DNA from: Xylocopa sonorina
Taxonomy: Eukaryota > Arthropoda > Insecta > Hymenoptera > Apidae
Assembly: GCF_050948175.1 (NCBI RefSeq)
Contig: NW_027490218.1
Location: 310,001-374,000 of the forward strand
Length of the DNA stretch: 64,000 nucleotides
Reading direction: 5' to 3'
The notes under the pieces were generated by a model that was given only the letters and a program-made list of their open reading frames with translations, was not told where the DNA came from and ran no database searches. The position numbers and the translations under genes are program-made. Positions 43,470 through 55,291 of this stretch are shown here, piece by piece; the first letter of the stretch is position 1; every line of letters starts with the position of its first letter.

Positions 43470-46400
43470 CTTCGCAATGAATATTATATCTTATCACGAA
43501 ACATAGAAATGAGATGCGATATCGCGATTTAAGTAGCATTACAACACTATTTCTACCATACGTAGACATCTGAATACGCTATTTCCTAGCAAGCAATTGT
43601 CGCATTTACATTCTTTTGAAGTGAATACGAGGTATACATGACACTTTGCAATGAACATTATATCTTATCACGAAACATAGAAATGGGACGCGATATCACG
43701 ATCTAAGAAGCATTAGAACTCTATTGAAACGCTATTTCCTAGCATGCAAGTTTCGCATTTACACTCTTTTGAAGGGAATACGAGTTATACATGAAACTTC
43801 GCAATGAACATTATATCTTATCACGAAACATAGAAATGAGATGCGATATCGCGTTTTCAGAAGCATTAGAACTCTACTGCTTCGATACATAGATATCTGG
43901 AATTGCATTTCCTAGCAAGGAAGTGTGGCATTTACATTCTTTTGATGTGTTGACGAGGTATGCATAACACTTCGAAATGAATATCATATCATATCATGAA
44001 ACGTAGAATTGAGATGAAACATCGCTTATAAGGAAGCATTAGAAATCTATTGCTTCGATACGTAGACATCTGGAAACGCTATTTCCTAGTAAGGAAATGT
44101 GGCATTTACATTATTTTGAAGTGTAGACGAAGTATGCATAACATTTCACAATGAATTTCATATCTTATATATGTTTTTATAATATATCATGAAACATAAA
44201 ACTGAGATACGTTATCGCGTTATAAGAAGCATTACAGATCTAATGCTTCGATACGTAGACATCTGGAACCGCCTTTTCTAACAAGGAAGTGTGGCTGTTA
44301 CAGTCTTTTGAAGTGCAGACGTGGTATACACTACACTTCGCAATGAATACTATTTCTTATCATAAAACATATAAATGAGATGCGATATCGCGTTTGCGAA
44401 GCATTAGAACTCCATTGCTTCGATACGTAGACATCAGGAAACGCATTTCCTAGCAAGGATGTGTGGCACTTACATTCTTTTGAAGTGCAGACGAGGTATA
44501 CATAACACTTCGCAATGAATATTATATCTCATCATGTAACATAGAAATGAGATGCGATACCGCGTTTGAAGGAGCACTAGAAATCTATTGCTTCGATACG
44601 TAGACATCTGGAAACGCATTTCCTAGCAAGGATGTGTGGCATTTTCATTCTTTTGAAGTGCAGACGTGGTATACATTACACTTTGCAATGAATATTATAT
44701 CTTATCATGAAACATAGATCTGCCATGCGATTTCGCGTTTTAAGAGGCATTAGAACTTCATTGCTTCGATACGTAGACACCTAGAAACGCATTTCCTAGC
44801 ATGGAAGTGTGGCATTTACATTCTTTTGAGGTATAGACGATGTATACATAACACTTCGCAATGAATATTATGTCCTATCATGAAACATGGATATGAGATG
44901 CAATATCGCGATTTAAGGAGCATTAAAACTTTATTTCTTCGATACGTAGACATCTGGAAACGCATTTCCTAGCAAGGTTGTGTGGCATTTACATTCTTTT
45001 GAAGTGTAGACGAGGTATACATAGCACATCGCAAAGAATATTATCCCTTATCATGAAACATGGAAATGAGATGCGTTATCGCGTTTTAAGGAGCATTAAA
45101 TCTTTATTGCTTCGATACGTGGACATCTGGAAACGCCTTTTCTAGCAAGGAAGTGTTGCAGTTACATTCTTTTGATGTGCATAAGTGGTATAGACAACAC
45201 TTCGCAATGAATATTATGTCTTATCGTGCAGCATGGAAGTGTGGTGCGTTATCGCGATTTAAGGAGCATTAAAACTTCATTGCTTCGATACGTAGACATC
45301 TGGAAACGCATTTCCTAGCATGCAAGTGTTGCATTTACAATCTTTTGAAGTGAATACGAGGTATACATGACACTTTGCAATGAACATTATATCTTATCAC
45401 GAAACATAGAAATGGGACGCGATATCACGATCTAAGAAGCATTAGAACTCTATTGAAACGCTATTTCCTAGCATGCAAGTTTCGCATTTACACTCTTTTG
45501 AAGGGAATACGAGTTATACATGAAACTTCGCAATGAACATTATATCTTATCACGAAACATAGAAATGAGATGCGATATCGCGATTTAAGAAGCATTAGAA
45601 CTCTATTGCTTCGATACGTCGACACCTGCAAACGCTAATTCCAAGCAAGGGAGTGTCGCACATACATTCATTTGAAGAGTATGCGAGGTATACATAACAC
45701 GTCGCAATGAATATTATAACTTATCATGAAACATAGAAATGAAATGCGATATCGCGATTTAAGAAGCTTTAGAACTCTATAGCTTCGATACGTAGACATC
45801 TGCAAACGCTACTTCCTAGCAAGCAATTGTCGCATTTACATTCTTTTGAAGGGAATACGAGGTATACATGACACTTCGCAATGAATATTATATCTTATCA
45901 CGAAACATAGAAATGAGATGCGATATCGCGATTTAAGTAGCATTACAACTCTATTTCTAAGATACGTAGACATCTGAATACGCTATTTCCTAGCAAGGAA
46001 TAGTCGCATTTACATTCTTTTGAAGTGAATACGAGGAATACATGACACTTTGCAATGAACATTATATCTTATCACGAAACATAGAAATGAGATGCGATAT
46101 CACGATCTAAGAAGCATTAGAACTCTATTGAAACGCTATTTCCTAGCATGCAAGTTTCGCATTTACACTCTTTTGAAGGGAATACGAGTTATACATGAAA
46201 CTTCGCAATGAACATTATATCTTATCACGAAACATAGAAATGAGATGCGATATCGCGTTTTCAGAAGCATTAGAACTCTACTGCTTCGATACATAGATAT
46301 CTGGAATTGCATTTCCTAGCAAGGAAGTGTGGCATTTACATTCTTTTGATGTGTTGACGAGGTATGCATAACACTTCGAAATGAATATCATATCATATCA

Positions 46401-48270
46401 TGAAACGTAGAATTGAGATGAAACATCGCTTATAAGGAAGCATTAGAAATCTATTGCTTCGATACGTAGACATCTGGAAACGCTATTTCCTAGTAAGGAA
46501 ATGTGGCATTTACATTATTTTGAAGTGTAGACGAAGTATGCATAACATTTCACAATGAATTTCATATCTTATATATGTTTTTATAATATATCATGAAACA
46601 TAAAACTGAGATACGTTATCGCGTTATAAGAAGCATTACAGATCTAATGCTTCGATACGTAGACATCTGGAACCGCCTTTTCTAACAAGGAAGTGTGGCT
46701 GCTACAGTCTTTTGAAGTGCAGACGTGGTATACACTACACTTCGCAATGAATACTATTTCTTATCATAAAACATATAAATGAGATGCGATATCGCGTTTG
46801 CGAAGCATTAGAACTCCATTGCTTCGATACGTAGACATCAGGAAACGCATTTCCTAGCAAGGATGTGTGGCACTTACATTCTTTTGAAGTGCAGACGAGG
46901 TATACATAACACTTCGCAATGAATATTATATCTCATCATGTAACATAGAAATGAGATGCGATACCGCGTTTGAAGGAGCACTAGAAATCTATTGCTTTGA
47001 TACGTAGACATCTGGAAACGCATTTCCTAGCAAGGATGTGTGGCATTTTCATTCTTTTGAAGTGCAGACGTGGTATACATTACACTTTGCAATGAATATT
47101 ATATCTTATCATGAAACATAGATCTGCCATGCGATTTCGCGTTTTAAGAGGCATTAGAACTTCATTGCTTCGATACGTAGACACCTAGAAACGCATTTCC
47201 TAGCATGGAAGTGTGGCATTTACATTCTTTTGAGGTATAGACGATGTATACATAACACTTCGCAATGAATATTATGTCCTATCATGAAACATGGATATGA
47301 GATGCAATATCGCGATTTAAGGAGCATTAAAACTTTATTTCTTCGATACGTAGACATCTGGAAACGCATTTCCTAGCAAGGTTGTGTGGCATTTACATTC
47401 TTTTGAAGTGTAGACGAGGTATACATAGCACATCGCAAAGAATATTATCCCTTATCATGAAACATGGAAATGAGATGCGTTATCGCGTTTTAAGGAGCAT
47501 TAAATCTTTATTGCTTCGATACGTGGACATCTGGAAACGCCTTTTCTAGCAAGGAAGTGTTGCAGTTACATTCTTTTGATGTGCATAAGTGGTATAGACA
47601 ACACTTCGCAATGAATATTATGTCTTATCGTGCAGCATGGAAGTGTGGTGCGTTATCGCGATTTAAGGAGCATTAAAACTTCATTGCTTCGATACGTAGA
47701 CATCTGGAAACGCATTTCCTAGCATGCAAGTGTTGCATTTACAATCTTTTGAAGTGAATACGAGGTATACATGACACTTTGCAATGAACATTATATCTTA
47801 TCACGAAACATAGAAATGAGATGCGATATCACGATCTAAGAAGCATTAGAACTCTATTGAAACGCTATTTCCTAGCATGCAAGTTTCGCATTTACACTCT
47901 TTTGAAGGGAATACGAGTTATACATGAAACTTCGCAATGAACATTATATCTTATCACGAAACATAGAAATGAGATGCGATATCGCGATTTAAGAAGCATT
48001 AGAACTCTGATGCTTCGATACGTCGACACCTGCAAACGCTATTTCCTAGCAAGCAATTGTCGCATTTACATTCTTTTGAAGGGAATACGAGGTATACATG
48101 ACACTTCGCAATGAATATTATTTCTTATCATGAATCATAGAAATGATATTCGATTTCGCGTTTAGAGAAGAGTTAGAACTCCATTGCTTCGATACGTGGA
48201 CATTTGGAAACGTAATTTCCTAGAAAGGAAGTGTCGCATTTACATTCATTTGAAGTGTAGACGAGGAATA
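43470..48270 (+). repeat. 2,404-bp tandem duplication inside zone D2
   Basis: Three landmarks recur exactly 2,404 bp apart: AAGTAGCATTACAAC at 43,531 and 45,935, CACGATCTAAGAAGC at 43,697 and 46,101, and TGTTGACGAGG at 43,948 and 46,352. The first unit ends near 45,870 and the second continues to about 48,270. Copy 1 of the superrepeat has this material once, starting at 33,279. End positions are approximate because adjacent monomers are themselves similar. Confidence 0.85.
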
Positions 48271-51200
48271 CATACCACTTCGCAATGAATATTGTATCTT
48301 ATCATGAAACATAGAAATGAGATGCGATATCTCGTTCTAAGAAGCATTAGAACTCTATTGCTTGGATACGTAGACATCTGCAAACGCTATTTCCTAGCAA
48401 GGAAGTGTCGCATTTACATTCATTTGAAGTGAATACGTTGTATACATGACACATCGCAATGAATGTTATATCTTATCATGATACATAGAAGTGAGATGCG
48501 ATATCGCGAATTAAGAAGCATTAGAGCACTATTGCCTGGATACGTAGACATCTGCAAATGCTATTTCCCAGCAAGGAAGTGTCGCATTTACATTCTTTTG
48601 AAGTGAATACGATATATACATGACACTTCGCGCTGAATATTATACCTTATCATGATACATAGAAGTGAGATGCGATACCGCGTTTTAAGAAGCTATAGAG
48701 CACTATTGCCTCGATACGTGGACATCTGCAAACGCTATTTCCTAGCATGGAAGTGTCGCTTTTACATTCTTCTGAAGTTATTACGAGGCATACATGACGC
48801 TTCGCAATGACACTTCATGACACTTCGCATTTACATTCTATTGAAGTGAATACGAGGTATACATGACACTTCACGCTGAATATTATACTTTATCATGATA
48901 CATAGAAGTGAGATGCGATATCGCGTTATAAGAAGCTTTAGAGCACTATTGCCTAGATACGAAGACATCTGCAAACGCTATTTCCTAGCAAGGAAGTGTC
49001 GCATTTACATTCTTTTGAAGTGTAGACGACGAATACATAACACTGCACATTGAATATTATATCTTATCACGAAACATAGTAATGAGATGCGATGCCGCGT
49101 TTTAAGATGCATTAGAACTCTATTGCTTCGATACGTAGACATCTGTAAACGCATTTCCTAGAAAGGAGGTGTGGAATTTACAATCTTTTCAAGTGTAGAC
49201 GAGGTATACATATCTCTTCGCAATGAATATTATATCTTATCGTGATACATAGAAATGAGATGCGATGTCGCGTTTTAAGAAGCTTTACAACCCTATAACT
49301 TCGATACGCAGAAATCTGGAAACGCTATTTCCTAGCAAGGAAATGTGGCATTTACATTCGTTTGATGTGTAGACGAGGTATACATAACACTTCGCTGTGA
49401 ATATTAAAGCTTATCATGCAACATAGAATTGAAATGCGACATCGCGCTTAAAGGAACATTAGAACTGTATTGCTTCGATACGTAGAAATCTGGAAACGCT
49501 ATTTCCTAGGACGGAAATGTGGCATTTACATTCTTATGATGTGTAGACGAGGTATACATAACACTTCACAATGAATTTTATATCATATCGTGAAACATAG
49601 TAATGAGACGCGATATCGCGTATTAAGACGCATTAGAACTCTAATGCTTCGATACGTAGACATCTGGAAACGCATTTCCTAGCAAGGAAGTGTGGCATTT
49701 ACATTCTTTTGATGTGTAGACGAGATATACATAACACTTCGTAATGAATTTTATATCATATCGTGAAATATAGAAATGAGACCCGATATCGCGTTTTAAG
49801 ACGCATTAGAACTCTAATGCTTCGATACATACACATCTGGAAACGCATTTCCTAGCAAGGAAGTGTGGCATTTACATTCATTTGAAGTGTAGACGAGGAA
49901 TACATAACACTTCGCAATGAATATTATATCTTATCCTGAAACATAGAAATGAGATGCGATATCTCGTTTTAAGAAGCATTAGAACTCTGTTGCTACGATA
50001 CGTAGACATTCTCAAACGCTATTTCCTAGGAAGGAAGTGACACCTTTACATTCATTTGAAGTTTAGGCGTGGAAAACATAATACTTCGCAATGAATATTA
50101 TACCTTATCATGAATCATAGAAATGAGATGCGATATCTCGTTTTAAGAAGCATTAGAACTCTATTGCTTCGATACGTAAACATCTGCAAACGCTATTTCC
50201 TAGCAAGTAATAGTCGCATTTGCATTCTAATGAAGTGAATACGAGGCATACATGACACTTTGCAATGAATATTATATCTTATCATGAAACATAGATGTGA
50301 GATACGATATCGCGTTTTAAGCTGTATTAGAACTCTATTGCTACGATACGATGATATCTGCAAACGCTATTTCCCAGCAAGGAAGTGTCGCATTTACATT
50401 CTTTTGAACGGAATACGAGGTATACATGACACTTCGCAATGAATATTATATCTTATCATGAAACATAGAAATGAGATGCGATATCTCGTTTCAAGAAGCA
50501 CTAGAGCACTATTGCCTCGATACATAGACATCTGCAAATGCTATTTCCTAGCAAGGGAGTGTCGCATTTACATTCATTTGAAGTGAATGCGAGGTATAAG
50601 TGACACTTCGCAATTAATAATAGATCTTATCATGTATCATAGAAATGAGATGCGATATCGTGTTTTGAGGAGCATTATAACTCTATTGCTTCTATACGTA
50701 GACATTTGCAAACGCTATTACCTAGCAAGGAAGTGTCGCATTTACATTCTTTAGATGCGAATACGAGGTATAAGTGACACTTCGCAATGAATAATAGATT
50801 TTATCATGAAACATAGAAATGAGTTGCGATATCGTGTTTTAAGAAGCATTCGAGCTCTATTGCGTCGTCACATAGACATCTGAAAACGCTATTTCCTAGC
50901 AAGCAAGTGTCGCATTTACATTCTTTTGAAAGGAATAAGATGTATACATGACGCTTCGCAATGAAGATTATGTCTTATCATAAAACGTAGAAATTCGATG
51001 CGACATCTCGTTATAAGGAACATTATAACTCTATTGCTTCGATACGTAGACATCTGCATACGCTATTTCCTAGCAAGGAAGTGTCGCACTTACATTCATT
51101 TGAAGTTTAAGCGAAGTATACATGCTACTTCGCAATGAATATTGTATCTTATCATGAAACATAGAAATGAGATGCGATATCGCGCTTTAAGAAGCATTAA

Positions 51201-53723
51201 AGCACTATTGCCTCGATACGTAGACATCTGCAAACGCTATTTCCTAGCAACGAAGTGTCGCATTTACATTCTTTTGAAGTGAATACGAGGTATAAGTGAC
51301 ACTTCGCAATGAATATTATATCTTGTCACGAAACATAGAAATGAGATGCGATATCGCGCTTTGAGAAGCATTAGAACACTATTGCTACGTTACGTACACA
51401 TCTGCAAACGCTATTTCCTAGCAAGGCAGAGTCGCATCTACATTCATTTGAAGCGAATACGAGGTATACATGACACTTCGGAATGGATATTATATCCTAT
51501 CATCAAACATAGAAATGAGATGCGATATCGCGTTTTAAGAAGCATTAGAGCACTATTGCCTCGATACGTAGACATCTGCAAACGCTATTTCCTAGCAAGG
51601 AAGTGTCGCATTTACATTCATTTGAAGTGAATACGAGGTATAAGTGACACTTCGCAATGAATAATAGATCTTATCGTGAAACATAGAAATGAGATGCGAT
51701 ATCGTGTTTTAAGAAGTTTTAGAACTCTATTGCTTCGATACGTAGACATTTGCGAACGCTGTTACCTAGCAAGGAAGAGTCGCATTTACATTCTTTAGAT
51801 GTCAATACGAGGAATACATAATACTTCGCAATGAATATTATATCTTGTCATGAAATATAGAAATGAGATGCGATAACCCGTTTTATGAAGTAATAGAACT
51901 CTATTGCTTCGATACGGAGACATCTGCAAACGCTATTTCCTAGCAAGCAAGTGTCGCATTTACATTCTTTTGAAGTGAATACGAGGTATACATGACACTT
52001 CGGAATGGATGTTATATCTTATCATGAAACATTGAAATGAGATGCGATATCGCGTTTGAAGAAGCATTAGAGCACTATTGCCTCGGTACGTAGACATCTG
52101 CAAACGCTATTTCCTAGCAACGAAGTGTCGCATTTACATTCACTTGAAGTGAATACGAGGTATAAGTGACACTTCGCAATGAATAATAGATCTTATCATG
52201 AAACACAGTAATGAGATGCCATATCGTGTTTTAAGAAGCTTTAGAACTCAATTGCTTCGATACGTAGACATTTGCAAACGCTATTACATAGCAAGGAAGT
52301 GTCGCATTTACATTCTCTTGATGTGAATACGAGGAATACATGACACTTCGCAATGAATATTATATCTTGTCATGAAACATAGAAATGAGATACGATATCG
52401 CGCTTTGAGAAGCATTAGAACACTATTGCTACGTTACGTACACATCTGCAAACGCTATTTCCTAGCAAGGCAGAGTCGCATCTACATTCATTTGAAGCGA
52501 ATACGAGGTATACATGACACTTCGCAATGAATATTATACCTTATCATGAAACTTAGAAATGAGATGCGATATCGCGTTTTAAGAAGCGTTAGAACTCTAT
52601 TGCTACGTTACGTAGACATCTGCAAACGCTACTTCCAAGCAAGGAAGTGTCGCATTTACATTCACTTGAAGTGAATACGAAGTATACATGGCACTTCGCA
52701 ATGAATAATAGATCTTATCATGAAACATAGAAATGAGATGCGATATCGTGTTATAAGAAGCATTAGAGCTCTATTGCTTCGATACATAGACATCTGCAAA
52801 CGCTGTTTCCTAGCATGGCAGTGTCGCATTTACATTCTTTTGAAGTGAATACGAGGTGTACATGACACTTCGCAATGAATATTATATCTTTTCACAAAAC
52901 ATAGATGGGAGATGCGATATCGCGTTTTAAGAAGCATTAATCTCTATGGCCTCGATGCGGAGATATCTACAAACGCTATTTCCTAGCATGGAATTGTCGC
53001 ATTTACATTTGTTTGGAGTGAATGCGAGGTATACATGACACTCCGCAATGAATATTATATCTTATCACGAAACATAGAAATGAGATGCGATATCGCAATT
53101 TAAGTAGCATTAGAACTCTATTGCTACGATACGTAGACATCTGAATACGCTATTTCCTAGCAAGGAAGTGTCGCATTTACATTCTTTTGAAGTGAATACG
53201 AGGTGTACGTGACACCTCGCAATGAATATTATATCTTATCACAAAACATAGAAATGAGATGCGATATCGCGATTTAAGTAGCATTAGAACTCTATTGCTA
53301 CGATACGTAGACATCTGCAGACGCTATTTCCTAGCAAGGAATAGTCGCATTTACATTCTTTTTAAGAGAATACGAGGTATACATGACACTTCGCAATGAA
53401 TATAATATCTTATCATGAAACATAGAAGTGAGATCCGATATTGCGTTTTAAGATGCAGTAGAACTCTATTGCTACGATACGTAGACATATGCAAACGCTA
53501 TTTCCTAGCAAGCAAGTGTCGCATTTCCATTCATTTGAAGTGAATACGAGGTATACATGACACTTCGCAATGGATATTATAGCTAATCATGAAACATAGA
53601 AATGAGATGCGATATCGCGTTTTAAGATGCATTAGAACTCTATTGCTACGATACGTAGACATCTGCACACGCTATTTCCTAGCAAGGATGTGTCGCATTT
53701 ACATTCTTTTGAGGTGAGTACGA

Positions 53724-53728
53724 GGTAT
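53724..53728. repeat. Possible target-site duplication GGTAT, left copy
   Basis: The forward array stops at TACGAGGTAT. The same GGTAT occurs at 55,292-55,296, followed by ACCTGAC, close to the normal satellite continuation ACATGAC. This is what an insertion into a GAGGTATACATGAC site with a 5-bp duplication would leave. Five bases can match by chance, but the match is in the right place and the satellite sequence resumes behind it. Confidence 0.45.
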
Positions 53729-54379
53729 CACGTCCGGTGAAACTATTTTCCGTTGCTTCGGAGGCTTTACGACACGAGCCTATTTTTCGGTAATTCGGTC
53801 CGCGGGAACGCGTTAAGACCGGGTCCGACAATTTCGGCTGACGCGACACTAGCGAAAACACTCGCGATAATAAGGGAGTGACCCTACCTTTCGATGATTT
53901 CTCTCTCGATTTGTACGTAGAAACGGCGTGGAGGATCTTTCGCTGGGATCGTAGCGGATTTCGTTCTGTTGGCTGCTACGGAAATCTCCATCAGTCGCCA
54001 GCGAAGAGGAGGACGGCGGTCGGAATTCAGCGATGATGCTGAATGTGGCAGAATCGGCGTGATGCGTCGTGGTGTCTGGATCGGAAGCGTCGACGGTCGC
54101 TTCGGAAAGCGGCGTCTGGGCTGGTGCGAAGGCAGGTCGCTGGTATACGAGGACTCTCGGAACGCCCTCCAAATATTCACGCACAGGTGATCGTATGATA
54201 TTCTTCCTACTCGCACGTCGCGTTCTTCGCAAACCGGAAGCACGATTCATTCACCAGGTTTTTCTGTAGTTTCGACTAAGATCTGAAGGTTAAGCGGCTG
54301 TCTCAACGTCACAAAGCCGATTTCTATACTCCTTCAATTTGATTAAGATCAACCCCAGTTGTATGGAAGAACCCGTGGA

Positions 54380-54590
54380 AGAATTCGTAGTTAAATGTAA
54401 TGTTAAAAGTAGAACTAGTATTATAAACACTTGATAAAATTAATGGATGTGGAAATAGTAGACTTGCTAAAAGAACTTGTACTTGGATATAGTAAAAGTA
54501 AAAATAAAATATATTCTAGGTTTAAAGTATACAAGAACTGGAATTATTCTAAGTCTAAGACTAAGTTAAAATGGAAATAGAAATACGATG
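54380..54590. other. AT-rich part of the spacer, no gene seen
   Basis: Purine-rich, AT-rich sequence with repeated TAAAA/TAAAG motifs and stops in the frames I read. It sits between GC-rich segments and has no satellite similarity. I see no promoter or RNA gene in it. Confidence 0.5.
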
Positions 54591-54752
54591 CCTGAACGCC
54601 ACATTGAGGTGGCTAACGATCTAGAACTAGAGGTTTCGACTCCTCGGTAGGAGATCTCGAGTCAGAGTGTGCGCTCTGGAGACGCGTCTCTGACCTCCTC
54701 GGTTCGCGGGGCTCTACGGTCGCGGACGCTCGTGGTAGGGAGATCGCGGTCC

Positions 54753-54771
54753 CGCGAGTGGGGGACTCGCG
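54753..54771. other. Perfect GC-rich hairpin in the spacer
   Basis: Arms CGCGAGT and ACTCGCG (7 bp each) flank a GGGGG loop. It lies in the GC-rich, CpG-dense part of the spacer. There is no U-run after it, so it does not look like a terminator. Its significance is unknown. Confidence 0.6.
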
Positions 54772-55030
54772 TCTCGAGGCGGAGAGCGCGCGGTTCAGCG
54801 AATGGGGACCCGCGGCTCGTGGTGGGGCTAGCGGCGCAGGACGCTGGCCGGACGCATCTTACTTAGTGTAACTTAGATCTAGGAATTCTTATATATGCGT
54901 CATGATATGGTATGTACGTCCTAGCTTAGAAGTAATATATAGGTTCTAGCAGATCCTGTTCCCGGAATTGGAAAAGACCCCATTCAGGTGATGGGCTGCG
55001 GCTACGTCTTCCTGCAGGACGGAAACCTCG

Positions 55031-55180
55031 GTGCGAGGGAGATAGGGCTGCCCGTTCTTGGTGCGGGCGAGACAGGTATACTCGGTGGTGCGAGTGAGAC
55101 ACTGGTGTCCGGTACGAGCGAGAGAGGTATACTGGGCGGTGCGAGTGAGGCAGCGGAATTCGGTGTGAGTGAGCGCGTGC
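55031..55180 (+). repeat. 51-bp-period minisatellite (27 + 24 bp)
   Basis: The motif GTGCGAGTGAG and close variants starts at 55,031, 55,061, 55,088, 55,112, 55,139 and 55,163, with spacings 30, 27, 24, 27 and 24. The pair 27 + 24 makes a 51-bp unit, with GAGACAGGTATACTC and GAGAGAGGTATACTG in alternate positions. All spacings are multiples of three and several frames on both strands stay open. The plus frame 54,988-55,302 gives Gly/Ala/Ser/Glu-rich 17-residue repeats; minus frames give Arg/Thr/Ser/Tyr-rich repeats. No known protein is recognised, and openness in several frames argues for a repeat artefact. Confidence 0.75.
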
Positions 55181-55291
55181 AGGTATGCGCGCGCGAACAC
55201 TTCTGTTGCTGCTTCTGCAGGCGAGTTTGGCTGGTTGCATGCGTCCAGGGGTTGATGCTGGGGGGTGCGAGGAGGTTGATGGGTGGCAGGC

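Larger units (their letters stand above)
30623..52085 (+). repeat. ~10.5-11-kb superrepeat, two tandem copies
   Basis: Copy 1 is 30,623-41,117 (10,495 bp) and copy 2 is 41,118 to about 52,085. Each runs nonamer HOR, then diverged D monomers. The length difference closes arithmetically: 10,495 minus the 2,086-bp internal duplication, plus 2,404 bp, minus the 348-bp deletion, plus 500 bp of extra monomers gives 10,965 bp, the shift observed at the right end. The joint at 41,118 is in monomer register, consistent with unequal crossing-over or replication-based amplification. Confidence 0.88.
1..53728 (+). repeat. 174-bp satellite array, forward orientation
   Basis: A head-to-tail tandem array seen directly in the sequence. 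Taking GATACGTAG as the monomer start, successive starts fall at 1, 175, 349 and 523, a period of 174 bp that persists for about 309 copies. Landmarks in order within the monomer are GATACGTAGACATCTG, TTTCCTAGCAAGGAAGTGTC, GCATTTACATTCTTTTGAAG, GAGGTATACATGACACTTCG, AATGAATATTATATCTTATC, GAAACATAG, GATGCGATATCGCG and AGAAGCATTAGAACTC. The array begins before base 1 and ends inside a monomer at GAGGTAT (53,728). No transposase, ORF or RNA gene interrupts it. A monomer close to nucleosome length with higher-order structure is typical of centromeric or pericentromeric satellites; function here is inferred. Array strand is an arbitrary convention. Confidence 0.98.
43426..53728 (+). repeat. Zone D2: second copy of diverged monomers
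   Basis: Positions from about 46,330 to 51,381 match 33,279-38,330 at a constant shift of 13,051 bp, and 49,296 to about 52,085 match 38,331-41,117 at 10,965 bp. The first 500 bp (43,426-43,925) have no counterpart at the C/D junction of copy 1 but belong to the 2,404-bp duplication. The tail from about 52,086 to 53,728 continues with TGTCGCATTTAC-type monomers of roughly 174 bp and no clear HOR, as is common toward array edges. Confidence 0.9.
53729..55291. mobile_element. Non-satellite spacer, probable insertion of unknown type
   Basis: 1,563 bp with no similarity to the monomer separate the two opposed arrays. It is a mosaic: a moderately GC-rich, CpG-containing part (53,729-54,300), an AT-rich part (about 54,380-54,590), a GC-rich part (about 54,650-54,850) and a 51-bp-period minisatellite (55,031-55,180). 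Open frames exist on both strands (for example the minus strand, 53,849-54,250), but none shows a transposase, reverse transcriptase, integrase or other domain I recognise. Flanking GGTAT repeats support insertion. Typical LTR ends (TG...CA) are absent. It could also be a remnant of single-copy DNA caught between arrays. Confidence 0.45.

Noticed and set aside
1350..51630. Open frames of 60-127 codons on both strands inside the arrays (for example 1,350-1,664; 6,769-7,152; 8,309-8,623; 40,381-40,665; 51,346-51,630)
   Set aside because: They are translations of the tandem monomer, arise wherever two stop positions are mutated, recur with the HORs, and have no start context, domain or codon signature of a gene.
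1..53728. CENP-B box in the monomer
   Set aside because: The nearest candidates (CTTCGCAATGAATATTA and CTTCGATACGTAGACAT) lack the required central A and the CGGG core.
1..53728. CRISPR array
   Set aside because: The repeat is continuous with no unique spacers between short repeats, and there are no cas genes.
53849..54302. Overlapping open frames on both strands in the spacer (53,849-54,250 minus; 53,884-54,243 minus; 53,969-54,190 plus; 54,069-54,269 plus)
   Set aside because: Several frames overlap on both strands in GC-rich DNA and none shows a domain I recognise. A decayed mobile-element frame remains possible.
54669..54866. A 65-codon plus-strand frame in the GC-rich spacer segment
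   Set aside because: Arg/Gly/Ser-rich composition reflects CpG-rich low-complexity sequence; no start context or domain.
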